Positions 45,044-54,296 of a DNA stretch of 64,000 bases are shown in pieces; position 1 is the first letter of the stretch; each line of letters opens with the position of its first letter. The stretch comes from Gammaproteobacteria bacterium (GTDB lineage: Bacteria > Pseudomonadota > Gammaproteobacteria > UBA4575). Where the stretch lies: contig JAJDYY010000008.1 of the NCBI GenBank assembly GCA_022824965.1, positions 513,482 to 577,481 on the forward strand, read 5' to 3'. Both the position numbers and the translations under genes were made by a program. The notes beneath the pieces were generated by a model. That model was not told the DNA's origin. It saw only the letters and a program-made list of their open reading frames with translations, and did no database searches.

Positions 45044-45241
45044 ATGAATACAGGCCAGAACACAAACTATATCTCAGCTTCAACGCAGACCGGGATGGCA
45101 TCCCTGGGAACCATCCTAGCGGTGACCGCTGCCATTCTGATCGGTACCCTGATCATCACAGCCGTCGGTTTTGCAGGACCCGAGGTTGTGCACAATGCTG
45201 CACATGACCTGCGCCACGGACTGGCCTTTCCCTGCCACTGA
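45044..45241 (+). CDS. cbtB: CbtB cobalt transporter subunit
   Basis: 65 residues with one membrane helix (LGTILAVTAAILIGTLIITA) and the histidine-rich end NAAHDLRHGLAFPCH. ATG 45044 has a good ribosome site (GAGGAGG). It is 12 bp before cbtA, the usual gene pair. Second copy in the window; the first ends the thiocyanate operon at 34224. Confidence 0.93.
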   Translation: MNTGQNTNYISASTQTGMASLGTILAVTAAILIGTLIITAVGFAGPEVVHNAAHDLRHGLAFPCH

Positions 45242-45253
45242 CAAAACACGCCC

Positions 45254-45949
45254 ATGAAGGCTTTCAATACAATCCTGTTGACAGCCTTGCTGGCAGGCGG
45301 GCTTGCCGGCCTGGTTCTTGGGGGTGTGCAGCAGATTACCGTGGTCCCCCTGATCCTCGAAGCCGAGACATACGAAACGGGAGGAGCCGAGGAGGAAGAG
45401 GCCGCCCCGGGCGATGAGGAGGAGGCGTGGGCTCCTGATGATGGAGTTGAACGAACGCTCTGGACGGTGCTGAACAGTATGCTGGTGGGGATCGGATTTG
45501 GCCTGCTCCTGACTGCATGTTATGCCTTGCGCGGGAAAATCACCTGGCAGGGCGGGATATTGTGGGGGCTCGCAGGCTTTGCGGTATTCAACCTGGCGCC
45601 TTCGCTTGGTCTTCCGCCGGAACTTCCGGGGGATGCCGCCGCAGGACTTGAACAGCGGCAGGTATGGTGGATTCTAACGGCTGCGGTGACGGCTGTCGGT
45701 CTTTGGATCATTGCCTTTCAGCCCAAACCCTACCTGAAGCTGTTCGGAGTCGCCCTGCTCGTGCTGCCTCACCTGTTCGGTGCACCCCATCCGGAAACGC
45801 ACGGGGGACTTGCCCCCGATGAACTGAGAGATTCGTACATTGTTGCGACCTTGGTGACGAATGCGGTTTTCTGGATCCTGCTCGGTGTTTTTTGCGCGCT
45901 GTTCTACAGGCATTTTGGTGGTACAACCGAAGACCCCTCAGTAGCCTAG
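45254..45949 (+). CDS. cbtA: CbtA cobalt transporter subunit
   Basis: 231 residues, five to six membrane helices, with an acidic, metal-attracting loop (TGGAEEEEAAPGDEEEAW) after the first helix and the conserved PHLFGAPHPETHGGLAPDEL motif. CbtA and CbtB form a proposed cobalt uptake system usually regulated by cobalamin riboswitches; here only a different leader is seen. Confidence 0.92.
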   Translation: MKAFNTILLTALLAGGLAGLVLGGVQQITVVPLILEAETYETGGAEEEEAAPGDEEEAWAPDDGVERTLWTVLNSMLVGIGFGLLLTACYALRGKITWQGGILWGLAGFAVFNLAPSLGLPPELPGDAAAGLEQRQVWWILTAAVTAVGLWIIAFQPKPYLKLFGVALLVLPHLFGAPHPETHGGLAPDELRDSYIVATLVTNAVFWILLGVFCALFYRHFGGTTEDPSVA

Positions 45950-46048
45950 GCCTAAAAAAGGCCACCCCTGCAACGCACTGACTTTCTGCAACACGCGGGT
46001 CGCCCGCAGGAGCACCCTGTCAAGTTACATCCAAACCCAGGGCCAGGA

Positions 46049-46078
46049 TTGTGAGACTCGATCCCGGGCAGATATAAT
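46049..46078 (+). promoter_or_regulatory. sigma-70-like promoter of exported hypothetical gene
   Basis: TTGTGA (46049-46054), 18 bp, TATAAT (46073-46078), 35 bp upstream of the ATG at 46114. Confidence 0.6.
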
Positions 46079-46113
46079 TTTGTGCGACTAAAAACCAAAA
46101 TTGGGAGATGATA

Positions 46114-46617
46114 ATGCGTGCAGGCAGGAAAATCGCAATGGCACTGGTTCTGACGGGTCTACTATGCACCACCCAAAGCATCCATGCCGATGATCGCGGG
46201 AACTTCAGCATGATGATGGTCTGGGTGAACGACTACCAAACGCTTGAGCGCCCCGGACGTGCTGTCACTGTCGGCACTCTCGAGGGGATCATGACCATTC
46301 TTGAAAGCAGCAGTGGCCCCTTCGTGGCAGGTGAACACAGCGTGTCGAAGTGCCTGGTCTATGCGAAGAAATCAGAAGACAAGCACAGTCTTGAGGCACA
46401 TTGCACGCAGACCGACTCCTCAAATGACAAATTCCACATGGGGGCAAGAAGGCACGAAGGCGACACTGAAACAGGGGGTGGCGGCACCGGTGTATGGAAG
46501 TTTCTGGGCGGAACTGGGAAGTATGCCGGAGTGTCCGGAACCTGTGAGTACAGCGTCGAATATCTGGCAGATAACTGGACGGTGAACACGGCCAGACATT
46601 GCCAGTGGCACAGGTAA
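46114..46617 (+). CDS. exported hypothetical protein, 167 aa
   Basis: Signal peptide MALVLTGLLCTTQSIHA with cleavage after HA near residue 25. The rest is beta-rich with TGGGGTGVWKFLGGTGKYAG, a pattern seen in small exported beta-barrel (lipocalin- or allene-oxide-cyclase-like) proteins of unknown function; three cysteines (CLVYAK, HCTQ, GTCEYS) could form disulfides. The ATG at 46114 has TGGGAG about 7 nt upstream; 46108 is too close to it. Confidence 0.7.
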   Translation: MRAGRKIAMALVLTGLLCTTQSIHADDRGNFSMMMVWVNDYQTLERPGRAVTVGTLEGIMTILESSSGPFVAGEHSVSKCLVYAKKSEDKHSLEAHCTQTDSSNDKFHMGARRHEGDTETGGGGTGVWKFLGGTGKYAGVSGTCEYSVEYLADNWTVNTARHCQWHR

Positions 46618-46664
46618 TAAGCAGGCATCACAGGGCCTGACAGAACCGACAGTCCGATTGCGGC

Positions 46665-47408
46665 TCAGAACGCGACCACCTTGTCCGGAACAAAATCCTG
46701 GTTCAGGGCGCTGGGGGCATAACCCCTAGGGTTGCAAACCACACGGGTCCCATCGACCGTATAATCAAAGGAATCATGGACATGCCCATGAACCCACAGG
46801 ACGGCCCGGCGATCACCCATCAGGCTTTCCAGGTTGCTGGCAAAGGCAGGGGATAACAGGTCACCCACGTAGCGTCGGGAAATCGATCGCGATGATGGTG
46901 CGTGGTGAGTCACCACCACCGTTTTTCCACTGAAGGGCTGCGCCAGCATGGAGGTCAGCCAAGCCCGGCTGTCAGTGTGCAGCTGCAGGGCATCCCGGGG
47001 CGTAAAACCGCGGTCCTCATGCCCGATGACCACAAAGTCCGTCATATACTGTTGAGCCTCAAACATGGCTGGTACCCGTTTTTCCAGGCCCAGCAAGGCA
47101 AAGTCAGTCCACAGGGTGCTGCCCAGAAACCGTACCCCGTTGATAATCACCTGGTCATCGTTCAGGACATGCAGGTTTCGCTTAGCCCTTGCCTTCAGGT
47201 CATCGATCAAGTCCGTGTTGTTTCGATAGTACTCGTGATTGCCCGGCACGTAGATCACGGGTTGATCGGGAAACTGCTTTTGCGCCCAGTGCAAGCCTCC
47301 CAGCCCGACTCCAATATCACCCGCTAGCACCACGACATCCGCACCTGTTGTCGGCGGCTTGAAGTCTTCAAATTCAATGTGTAGGTCATTCAGAATGTGG
47401 ACTTTCAT
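46665..47408 (-). CDS. calcineurin-like metallophosphoesterase
   Basis: 247 residues: HILNDLHIEFEDF, VVLAGDIGVGLGG, YVPGNHEYYR, VVTHHAPSSRSIS and WVHGHVHDSFDY give the full set of binuclear-metal motifs. Substrate unknown. Different branch from CpdA. Starts at ATG 47408. Confidence 0.88.
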   Translation of the reverse strand: MKVHILNDLHIEFEDFKPPTTGADVVVLAGDIGVGLGGLHWAQKQFPDQPVIYVPGNHEYYRNNTDLIDDLKARAKRNLHVLNDDQVIINGVRFLGSTLWTDFALLGLEKRVPAMFEAQQYMTDFVVIGHEDRGFTPRDALQLHTDSRAWLTSMLAQPFSGKTVVVTHHAPSSRSISRRYVGDLLSPAFASNLESLMGDRRAVLWVHGHVHDSFDYTVDGTRVVCNPRGYAPSALNQDFVPDKVVAF

Positions 47409-47595
47409 AACAGGGCTGCTACAGACAAATTCAGACACATCACATTACTACATTATCGCATTCGGACCTGCATCTGTTTTGCAACTCGGTTAGGTGGCTG
47501 GCTGGGAATCGGGGAAGTCCCGGACATCTGCACTCATCCGGGAACCTTGGCGGGTACATGCCTGCTGAACCAGTATTAAGAAATAGATACTCTTT

Positions 47596-48498
47596 TCAGC
47601 CAGGTCGGCGAGCCATGAAACTGTAGTAGTTGCACGAGGCAAAGAAACGATGCTCCTCGATCGCCCTGTGCTGTGCCTTGATCCATCTGTCTATGTCCGC
47701 CTTTGGCACGAGACCGGACTCTGCCATCAAAGGAGCATAGGTGTCGGCCATGCTTCGAAAATAGCTCCCTTGCCCAATTTCTGACACCAGATCGGAGAGG
47801 ATTTCGGTCAACTCGAAACCTGCAGTCGCAAGCAACTGGGACATGTGCCTCATGACCACGGGGTTGTTGAACACCGTCCGAGCCAGTGCCCAATCCACAC
47901 ATCGACCTACTTCAACATCATCAAACCCGTAGGTCAGCGATGCGTAGTCGCCATCAAATACCACCAGAGTGCCTCTGGGTTTCAGGACACGGTAGGCTTC
48001 TTTTAGAACCATTGCAGGATCCGTAACGTGGCTGATTACTGTGTGTGCGATCACGGCATCAAAGTGCCCGGATACGGACTGCAGTGCATGCGCATCTCCA
48101 ACCTTGAACATCAGTCTGTTTTCAAGCTTCTCGTGTGCTGCGAACTGCTTGGCGACCTTAACCAAAGCCGGACTCTGATCTATGCCTGTAATATGGATTT
48201 GCTTGTCTGTCATGGAGGCAAGCAGCCGTGCAATTACACCGGTCCCAGACCCGATCTCAAGCACCTTGGCACTTTTGGATAAGCCAAGTTTGGATGCATA
48301 GTTCTCAAATAAGCAGGTAAACGCAGGCTCCTTGCCACGGCTCTCGAGTCGGTCGATCAAGCCGTTGATCGCACTGGGGTCAAGGTCATTGATAAACCGG
48401 TGCGGGTCGCGAACCTGTGGAATGTCATGGGAAGTCGGGTCTTGCCTGCGGGCAGTAGTATTGCAGGAATCCGAAGGAGGGTCGGCAGAAGTCGCCAT
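47596..48498 (-). CDS. class I SAM-dependent methyltransferase
   Basis: 300 residues. Motif I is AKVLEIGSGTGVIARLL, motif II DAVIAHTVISHV, post-motif VLKPRGTLVVFDGDYASL. The fold is of the UbiE/Methyltransf_11 type. A hydrophilic N-terminal extension of about 45 residues precedes it. Substrate unknown. Confidence 0.86.
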   Translation of the reverse strand: MATSADPPSDSCNTTARRQDPTSHDIPQVRDPHRFINDLDPSAINGLIDRLESRGKEPAFTCLFENYASKLGLSKSAKVLEIGSGTGVIARLLASMTDKQIHITGIDQSPALVKVAKQFAAHEKLENRLMFKVGDAHALQSVSGHFDAVIAHTVISHVTDPAMVLKEAYRVLKPRGTLVVFDGDYASLTYGFDDVEVGRCVDWALARTVFNNPVVMRHMSQLLATAGFELTEILSDLVSEIGQGSYFRSMADTYAPLMAESGLVPKADIDRWIKAQHRAIEEHRFFASCNYYSFMARRPG

Positions 48499-48747
48499 GG
48501 GCTACTCCAGTATGAGCATGGCAAAAGTGTACCGTACGAAACTCGATTGAAAACAGAAATTTCCTGTAGGTACGGTTGAAGCTGGTGTCCGTTGGGGCGC
48601 AACCCAGTCCAGGCGCTGGCCCCGCTGTGCTCTGGATCGTCCTCTGCGTAGTAGCCGTCACGCTCATTGTAGCTCGGGCCCTGAGCCGGGGAGGCGCCGG
48701 GGGTACCCGTCCGCCGTCCCCGGACATCGCGTCCGCCGCCTCCACGG

Positions 48748-51114
48748 CTACCAGCGGATGCCCGCGCGCAGCATCACTCCATGCTCGACCGGTTCCCTTG
48801 CGCCGTTGTCGTTGACAGGCTCCCTCCGCGTCGCATCGAGCGTGGCCTCGAACCCGGGATCGCCCTGGATGACGGAGGTCAGCCGCCAGCCGATCCGGTA
48901 GTCGCGCCCCCCGGCGCCCGTGAGGCCGAAGCCGAGATTGGGCGTACCGGTGAAGCGGTCACCGAACAGCCCCTTGCCATAGCCGAGTTCACCCACCAGC
49001 CAGCTCTCGGGCTCGAACGTCCTGCCGCCCTGTGCCAGGCCCCGCGCGTCGCGTGCCGACCACAGCCGGTCCACGCCGTCACCCGGCACCCCGTATGTCG
49101 GCGCTAGGCTGAACGAGAGGCCCCGTCCCCGCTTGCCCGGGGCGAGGCGCACCGTACCCGACGCGCCCCACTCGCGGTACTTTGAGTCCTCGTGCGCGAT
49201 GAGCGCCCGGACCTTCGCCTCCACGCTGAGCCCCGTGTCCGGATCGGTGTAGGACACCCGGCCGCCGAGCTCGACACCCGCACCGGTCTCAGCGTCCCCG
49301 CCGTCATGGCGGAGCCCAAGCTCCAGGCCCTGCGTCAGCGTGCCGTCGCCCATCTCGAACGCACGGCTGCCTTCGAGTGCAAGTCGCACCCGGCTCGCAT
49401 CCGCCATGGTGTCGCCCTCGTTCGAGATGACCTCCGCCGTCGTCTCAACGTAAAACGCGTCCGCCGTCAGCGCAAAGTCGAAGCTGCCAGCCTCATCCGC
49501 CGTCAGCAACGCGCCCCTTCCGCCCAGGGCGGCGAGCCGCAACGAGAGGTCGGTGCGGGTGATCCGCTCCGGCTGGCCGGTCGCTTCGTTGGCCTTCTGC
49601 ACGATGGTCATGTCGCCGGTGCCGTAGCCCGCCAGACCCCACACCGAAACTCGCTCGTTCACGCTCACCCGCGCATAGGGACTCACCGTGGTCATCGAGC
49701 TCTCGATTTTCCCTGAGTCCACGCCCGGATGAGCGAATGTGCCCTCTCCCTCGCTCACTGACACCGAGACGCCCGCCAGCAGCCGGTTCCATTCCGCGTC
49801 CGCGCCGAGGATGCCCGTGGCCATCTCGCCGTCAATGCGGCCGGTGCCGCTATTCGCCGGCGCCTCGCCGTCGAAGCCGCTCACCGTCACCAGGCCCCAC
49901 GCGGCCAGGCCAGGCCCGCTGACGTCGTCCTCGCGGGCGAGATGGAACGCGCTCCCGAGCAGCAGCTCGCGGCCCGTCATCAGCCGCCTCGACGGGGCGC
50001 CCACGATCTGTGTGGTCGAGGTCAGGGTCCGGCCGAGGAACGCGTCGTCCCCCACCTCCGCAAGGTTCATGGTCTGGCCGGCCACCGTCACCTGCACGCC
50101 GGTGAGCGGACCCGATAGACGGTCGGAGACCGCCCCCGTCACATGGTCCGCCACCGTGCGCCCAAAGCGCGACAGCCACATCTTCTGCAGCGGGTCATCG
50201 TTCGAGATGGTGCCGGTCGCCACGAGATCTCCTTCGCGCGCGCCTTCCACGTTCGAGAGCGTCAGCGTGAAGGTCTCGTTGCCCTCGTCGAGGTCGTCGT
50301 CGAGGATCGGCACGCTCACCGTCTTCGAGGCCTCACCCGCAGCAAACGTCAGCGTGCCACTCGTCGACGTGTAGTCCTCGCCCGCCGTCGCCGTGCCTTC
50401 CGCCGTCGCGTAGTCCACCGTCACCCGGTGCTCGCTGCTCGTGAAGGCGCGGCTCAGGGAGACCTGGAACGAGATCGAGCCCGCGCTTTCGTTCGCCTGC
50501 GCGTCCGCCACCGAGATCTTGGGGCGCCCACCCGACCACAACCCACTCTGCTGGTTCACGTGGTCGTACCCGCCGTAAATGTTCGGCAGGCCCCTGCCCC
50601 GCGACGGATACGGCCCGCCGTCCGGCGGGGGCGGGCCGTGGGTCACCAGCCAGATTTCGATAAGGGGCGCGAAGTTGCCCTCGAGGTCCCGGATACAGGG
50701 CTCTCTGTTGCAGCCGGTCGAGTTGTACTCGAATTCCAAATCGTCGTCTTCATCCACCGCCGAGGGCAGGGTCACGACGACCGTCTTGCCGTCCACCTGG
50801 GCGCCGGTGGGGACCAACGTACCTTTGTTGCTGTTCGTAAAATAAACACGGAACCTGTTCGCCGCCGGCGCCGGATTCGGGTCCAGGCGTTTGTTGAAGG
50901 TTATCGTCAGCGTCGACCCCTTCACCGTCGCGGCAAGCGGCAATGGATTCGGGAGGTTCACCGAGCCCGGGAGGCCCGGCGGCGTTCCCGGCTCGCTGGG
51001 CGGTTGCGGCGGGCTCCCCGTCTCGCTGGGCGGTTGCGGCGAATTCCCCGTCTCGCTGGGCCCGCCATCGCCCCCCCCCCCCGCAGGCTCCGAGGACCAG
51101 GATGGCGAGCGCAC
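48748..51114 (-). CDS. GC-rich surface protein: Calx-beta domain plus autotransporter-like barrel
   Basis: 788 residues in the frame from a GTG at 51114. Order: proline-rich repeats (about 10-50), an Ig/SwmB-like domain (residues about 55-160, LTITFNKRLDPNPA), a Calx-beta domain (about 200-305, TVDYATAEGTATAGEDYTST), and a large beta-barrel-like end ending in GVMLRAGIRW. Base composition is clearly GC-richer than the flanks, and it lies beside a broken integrase and tRNA-Phe, so it was probably acquired. A 12-base poly-G tract near the 5' end decides which upstream frame joins it (listed separately). Confidence 0.75.
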   Translation of the reverse strand: MRSPSWSSEPAGGGGDGGPSETGNSPQPPSETGSPPQPPSEPGTPPGLPGSVNLPNPLPLAATVKGSTLTITFNKRLDPNPAPAANRFRVYFTNSNKGTLVPTGAQVDGKTVVVTLPSAVDEDDDLEFEYNSTGCNREPCIRDLEGNFAPLIEIWLVTHGPPPPDGGPYPSRGRGLPNIYGGYDHVNQQSGLWSGGRPKISVADAQANESAGSISFQVSLSRAFTSSEHRVTVDYATAEGTATAGEDYTSTSGTLTFAAGEASKTVSVPILDDDLDEGNETFTLTLSNVEGAREGDLVATGTISNDDPLQKMWLSRFGRTVADHVTGAVSDRLSGPLTGVQVTVAGQTMNLAEVGDDAFLGRTLTSTTQIVGAPSRRLMTGRELLLGSAFHLAREDDVSGPGLAAWGLVTVSGFDGEAPANSGTGRIDGEMATGILGADAEWNRLLAGVSVSVSEGEGTFAHPGVDSGKIESSMTTVSPYARVSVNERVSVWGLAGYGTGDMTIVQKANEATGQPERITRTDLSLRLAALGGRGALLTADEAGSFDFALTADAFYVETTAEVISNEGDTMADASRVRLALEGSRAFEMGDGTLTQGLELGLRHDGGDAETGAGVELGGRVSYTDPDTGLSVEAKVRALIAHEDSKYREWGASGTVRLAPGKRGRGLSFSLAPTYGVPGDGVDRLWSARDARGLAQGGRTFEPESWLVGELGYGKGLFGDRFTGTPNLGFGLTGAGGRDYRIGWRLTSVIQGDPGFEATLDATRREPVNDNGAREPVEHGVMLRAGIRW
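50991..51060 (-). repeat. 30-bp tandem repeats encoding PSETG/PQP repeats
   Basis: TCTCGCTGGG recurs at 30-bp intervals (about 50991, 51021, 51051), making a roughly two-and-a-third-copy tandem repeat. On the minus strand it encodes ten-residue units like SPPQPPSETG, a flexible stalk near the lipid-attachment or signal region. Confidence 0.8.
51071..51082 (-). repeat. 12-base poly-G tract in the surface-protein gene
   Basis: Twelve Cs on the + strand (Gs on the coding strand). Upstream of it lie an ATG frame from 51200 with a good AGGAGA ribosome site, and a second frame with the lipobox-like ALAILVLGAC-GGG but no start codon. With 12 Gs the body is read from neither; 10 or 13 Gs would join the ATG frame, 11 or 14 the lipobox frame. 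Fits a phase-variable contingency tract, or a length error in the assembly. Confidence 0.6.
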
Positions 51115-51268
51115 AGGGAGCCGCCCGCCATCCGCAGGCCGAACCGTTCGGTCAATAGATTCTCTAATGCGACAGCATGCTGACTCTCGATGTCTTGCAT
51201 GGTTCTTATTCTCCTAGTAGATGATTTGCACACACAATACTGCATAAGCTGTCAAACGAAATCCATAG

Positions 51269-51300
51269 AAAACCGATTCAATAAGTGCGTCGGTTTTTTT
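51269..51300. terminator. bidirectional hairpin terminator
   Basis: Stem AAAACCGA / TCGGTTTT with a 13-nt loop and T-runs on both strands. On the minus strand it separates the broken integrase from the surface-protein gene. Confidence 0.65.
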
Positions 51301-51318
51301 ATTGACAGAAGGTATAAA

Positions 51319-51810
51319 CTAGAAACGGGCTTGATCTAGCTCATCAATTATTCCAGATATTGCAGCAAACCATAGGTCCCGCCATTCCTTGATAGCGATC
51401 GTGAAGAGGTGCGAGAGTAGGGCTAGTTCCAGCCGGACAGTGTTGTTGGACTTGCCGGCCTCCAAGCGTTGATCCCGGTATTTTGCAACAAGGTCCGGAG
51501 TGATCGCGGCCAAGCTGTAGGCTCCCATACTTTCCCTCAATGCCTTGGCCTTGTGCGCCTCGGCATAGGATGTCGTGGCACCCTTGGTGGATGAAACTTC
51601 ACGCAAGTAGCGATCCAGCGCATGTCTGAGAAGGAGACGGTCCGAACTAGCCCTGTCGATGTACACGCCGCGCACCATCTCGTCCTCGGTACGACGAGCC
51701 CAGTCCTTGGCATCGCGCTTGGTACGAAAGATCTTGATCGTGGTCGGCTAGCCGCGCCTGCAGATCATTGCCTTCTAGGTGTTCGAGGGAGTCTTGGTGA
51801 TCGTTGCCAT
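51319..51810 (-). pseudogene. tyrosine integrase remnant with two amber codons, C-terminally truncated
   Basis: Translation from ATG 51810 gives MATITKTPSNT, a stop at codon 12 (51775-51777), then KAMICRRG, a stop at codon 21 (51748-51750), then an open frame TTIKIFRTKRDAKDWARR... LELALLSHLFTIAIKEWR. This is the N-terminal SAM-like domain of site-specific tyrosine recombinases; both stops fall where such integrases usually have tryptophan (TGG to TAG). After about residue 140 the homology ends and the catalytic domain is missing. It lies 66 bp from tRNA-Phe, the expected att site. Confidence 0.85.
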
Positions 51811-51875
51811 AGGTCTATTCCGGACCGAATGACACAGGGATTAAAAACAAAATCTGTCTAGATTGTTTATATATA

Positions 51876-51951
51876 TGGTGGCCAGGGGCGGAATCGAACC
51901 ACCGACACGAGGATTTTCAGTCCACTGCTCTACCGACTGAGCTACCTGGCC
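51876..51951 (-). tRNA. tRNA-Phe (GAA)
   Basis: Full cloverleaf on the minus strand: acceptor GGCCAGG/CCTGGCC, D-arm AGCTCAGTCGGTAGAGC, anticodon stem around CTGAAAA with anticodon GAA, T-arm GGTTCGATTCC, and encoded CCA. Its 3' end faces the integrase remnant, so it was probably an integration site. Confidence 0.96.
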
Positions 51952-52035
51952 AAGGACTGTAGGGCTTGTTTCAAGACTGTGATTTAAGGGCTTCCAATGG
52001 TAAGGAGATCCGCACAGCCTTCGACTTGCTGTCTG

Positions 52036-52311
52036 TTACTGACTGTCAGGCTCCACGAATTCCTTGGGTTTGGCCGAGCCTTCGCCAAAAAAGAATTTTT
52101 CCATTTCCTCTTCTAAGAATTTACGCGCCTTGGGATCAACAGGGGTCAATCTGTATTCATTCATCAGCATGGTTTGATGGCCCACCCACTGTTGCCACCC
52201 TTCCTTGGAGACATTGTCATATATTTTTTGTCCCAGTTCCCCCGGGTAAGGCATGTATTCGAGCCCTTCCGCTTCTTTATGAAGCTTTACACATTGGACC
52301 ATGCGTGTCAT
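52036..52311 (-). CDS. yggX: oxidative damage protection protein YggX
   Basis: 91 residues, family-typical start [18 protein letters not shown] and [32 protein letters not shown]. Iron-trafficking protein that protects Fe-S clusters from superoxide. Paired with mutY (16 bp apart), the usual gammaproteobacterial arrangement. Confidence 0.95.
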   Translation of the reverse strand: MTRMVQCVKLHKEAEGLEYMPYPGELGQKIYDNVSKEGWQQWVGHQTMLMNEYRLTPVDPKARKFLEEEMEKFFFGEGSAKPKEFVEPDSQ

Positions 52312-52327
52312 GCCAGTTTCCTTTCAT

Positions 52328-53371
52328 TCATCTCGTTACTTGTTGCAAGGCCTTGTTGACGGGGGCTGCTAGACCGATCTTTTCACCGGTGGCTTTATAC
52401 CAAACCCCGGCATCATCTTCCATTACACCAATGGGGTTGTGGTCGACCTGCACCATCGTCGGGTACATGTGAAGCCGGAAATGCGAGAAGGTATGTGTAA
52501 TTACAGGCAACGTCTCTGTCGCCAGGTTGTCGGTTTTGCATGTCTTGTCCAGCCACTTCTGTGCATCGGCTTCATCCTCGAATTCAGGGAAACTGTAAAG
52601 CCCACCCCAGATCCCGGTTGGAGGACGTTTTTCCAGCCACACGGCATCCTCCTTGTTCCTGACCAGCACGATGTGTACCTCCCGTTGCGGCAGATCACGG
52701 GATGGCCGAGGTGTCGGCAGTTCGTGTTGGCGGCTTTGTCCAAAGGCAAGACAGCTGTCGCGAACCGGGCACAGCAGACAGGCCGGTTGTGTACGGGTGC
52801 ACAGTGTGGCACCGAGATCCATCATGACCTGGGTATAGTCTGCAAGACGATGCTGTGGCAGCAGTGACTCCGCATGCGCCCAGAGCTGCTTCTCCACCTT
52901 GGTCTCACCCGGCCACCCTTCCACTGCAAAATATCTTGCAAGCACACGTTTTACGTTCCCATCCAGTATGGCATGACGCTGGCCAAAGCCCAGTGCCAAG
53001 ATCGCAGCCGCCGTGGAACGCCCCACGCCAGGCAGTGCCTTCATTGCCTCCATGTCTTCAGGGAACCTTCCTTGAAACTGTTGGCAAAGTTTTTGTGCGG
53101 TTTTGTGCATGTTGCGTGCACGCGCGTAGTACCCCAGACCCGTCCAGTAATGCAACACCTCATCGATCCCTGCCGCCGCCAGTTCTTGTACGTTTGGAAA
53201 GCGTTGTGTGAATCTTTCATAGTAGGGAATCACTGTATCCACACGCGTCTGCTGCAGCATGATTTCCGATACCCAGACTCGGTATGGATCGCGCCCGTGT
53301 TGCCAAGGCAAATTTTTGCGACCATGCTGATCAAACCAGGCGAGAACCCGGTCGCTGAAATCACCGCTCAC
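52328..53371 (-). CDS. mutY: A/G-specific adenine glycosylase
   Basis: 347 residues. Helix-hairpin-helix with LPGVGRSTAAAILALGFG and catalytic aspartate in HAILDGNVKRVLAR, catalytic glutamate in WVSEIMLQQTRVD, the [4Fe-4S] cysteines spaced 6-2-5 in LCTRTQPACLLCPVRDSC, and a C-terminal NUDIX-like 8-oxoG recognition domain. Removes A opposite 8-oxoG. GTG start at 53371. Confidence 0.95.
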   Translation of the reverse strand: MSGDFSDRVLAWFDQHGRKNLPWQHGRDPYRVWVSEIMLQQTRVDTVIPYYERFTQRFPNVQELAAAGIDEVLHYWTGLGYYARARNMHKTAQKLCQQFQGRFPEDMEAMKALPGVGRSTAAAILALGFGQRHAILDGNVKRVLARYFAVEGWPGETKVEKQLWAHAESLLPQHRLADYTQVMMDLGATLCTRTQPACLLCPVRDSCLAFGQSRQHELPTPRPSRDLPQREVHIVLVRNKEDAVWLEKRPPTGIWGGLYSFPEFEDEADAQKWLDKTCKTDNLATETLPVITHTFSHFRLHMYPTMVQVDHNPIGVMEDDAGVWYKATGEKIGLAAPVNKALQQVTR

Positions 53372-53443
53372 GACTGCCTACCGAAGCTGCTTGAATGGGT
53401 TGTATCCTGCAAGGGCTCATGCCAGAAACCCTCTGGACCAATC

Positions 53444-53926
53444 TCACTGCCTGTCACGTTCCCACAGCCCGGATTTCCCGCCGGATTTCTTGACCAGCCC
53501 TATGGCCTGCATGGTCATACCGCGATCACTGGCCTTGCACATGTCGTAGATTGTCAGTAGCGCAATTTGCACCGCAGTGAGAGCTTCCATTTCCGCGCCT
53601 GTTTGACCAAGCGTTTCCACTGTGGCCTTGCAGTACACGGCCGGCGCAGTGTCCTCGACGACAAACTCGATTTGCACCGAGGTCAGCGGAATCAGGTGGC
53701 ACAAAGGAACCAGGTCCGGGGTTTTTTTTGCACCGACTATCCCGGCAATCCGCGCAATACCCAACACATCACCCTTGGCATGGCTGCCACTTTGTATTTG
53801 CTGCAGCGTGTCTTGTCGCATACAGATCCGCCCATCGGCAACCGCAATGCGACGGGCTACAGGTTTTTCACCAATATTGACCATATGCGCCTCTCCGGCA
53901 GCGTTGAAATGTGTAAATTTATCCAC
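53444..53926 (-). CDS. moaC: cyclic pyranopterin monophosphate synthase MoaC
   Basis: 160 residues, molybdenum cofactor synthesis step from (8S)-3',8-cyclo-GTP to cPMP. Motifs: [45 protein letters not shown] and [11 protein letters not shown]. Divergent from moaD with 90 bp between starts. Confidence 0.95.
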   Translation of the reverse strand: MDKFTHFNAAGEAHMVNIGEKPVARRIAVADGRICMRQDTLQQIQSGSHAKGDVLGIARIAGIVGAKKTPDLVPLCHLIPLTSVQIEFVVEDTAPAVYCKATVETLGQTGAEMEALTAVQIALLTIYDMCKASDRGMTMQAIGLVKKSGGKSGLWERDRQ

Positions 53927-54016
53927 GTCATCGACTCCATGCTGCCCAGACTGTAATGGTACTATTCTGTGCAGACCATTCTTTCATATTGTCGAACAAA
54001 TACTGACATACAGCCA

Positions 54017-54250
54017 ATGTCCGTCCATGTAAAGTATTTTGCCAGTCTGCGGGAAACGATTGGGCGGTCCAGCGATGAGATCTCGATCACCGGCCAGGCC
54101 ACCGTAGAAGAGATCTGGCAACAGACGACGAGTGGCATGCAGCGCCCTGAACGGGTGCTGGTCGCCATCAACCAGGAATATGCGGACTTCACACAAGTGG
54201 TCCACGACGGTGACGAGGTAGCTTTCTTTCCTCCAGTCACGGGGGGATGA
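54017..54250 (+). CDS. moaD: molybdopterin synthase sulfur carrier MoaD
   Basis: 77 residues with the ubiquitin-like fold and the terminal GG (FFPPVTGG) that is thiocarboxylated. ATG 54017 (MSVHVKYFASLRE) fits; an upstream extension has no homology. moaE is not next to it. Confidence 0.9.
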   Translation: MSVHVKYFASLRETIGRSSDEISITGQATVEEIWQQTTSGMQRPERVLVAINQEYADFTQVVHDGDEVAFFPPVTGG

Positions 54251-54296
54251 CCTGCGCAGCACAGGCGTGTGCTTCAGGGACTTGCCGTATCGGCCG

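Noticed and set aside
50143..51183. 346-residue + strand open frame opposite the surface protein
   Set aside because: Arginine-rich antisense frame caused by high GC content.
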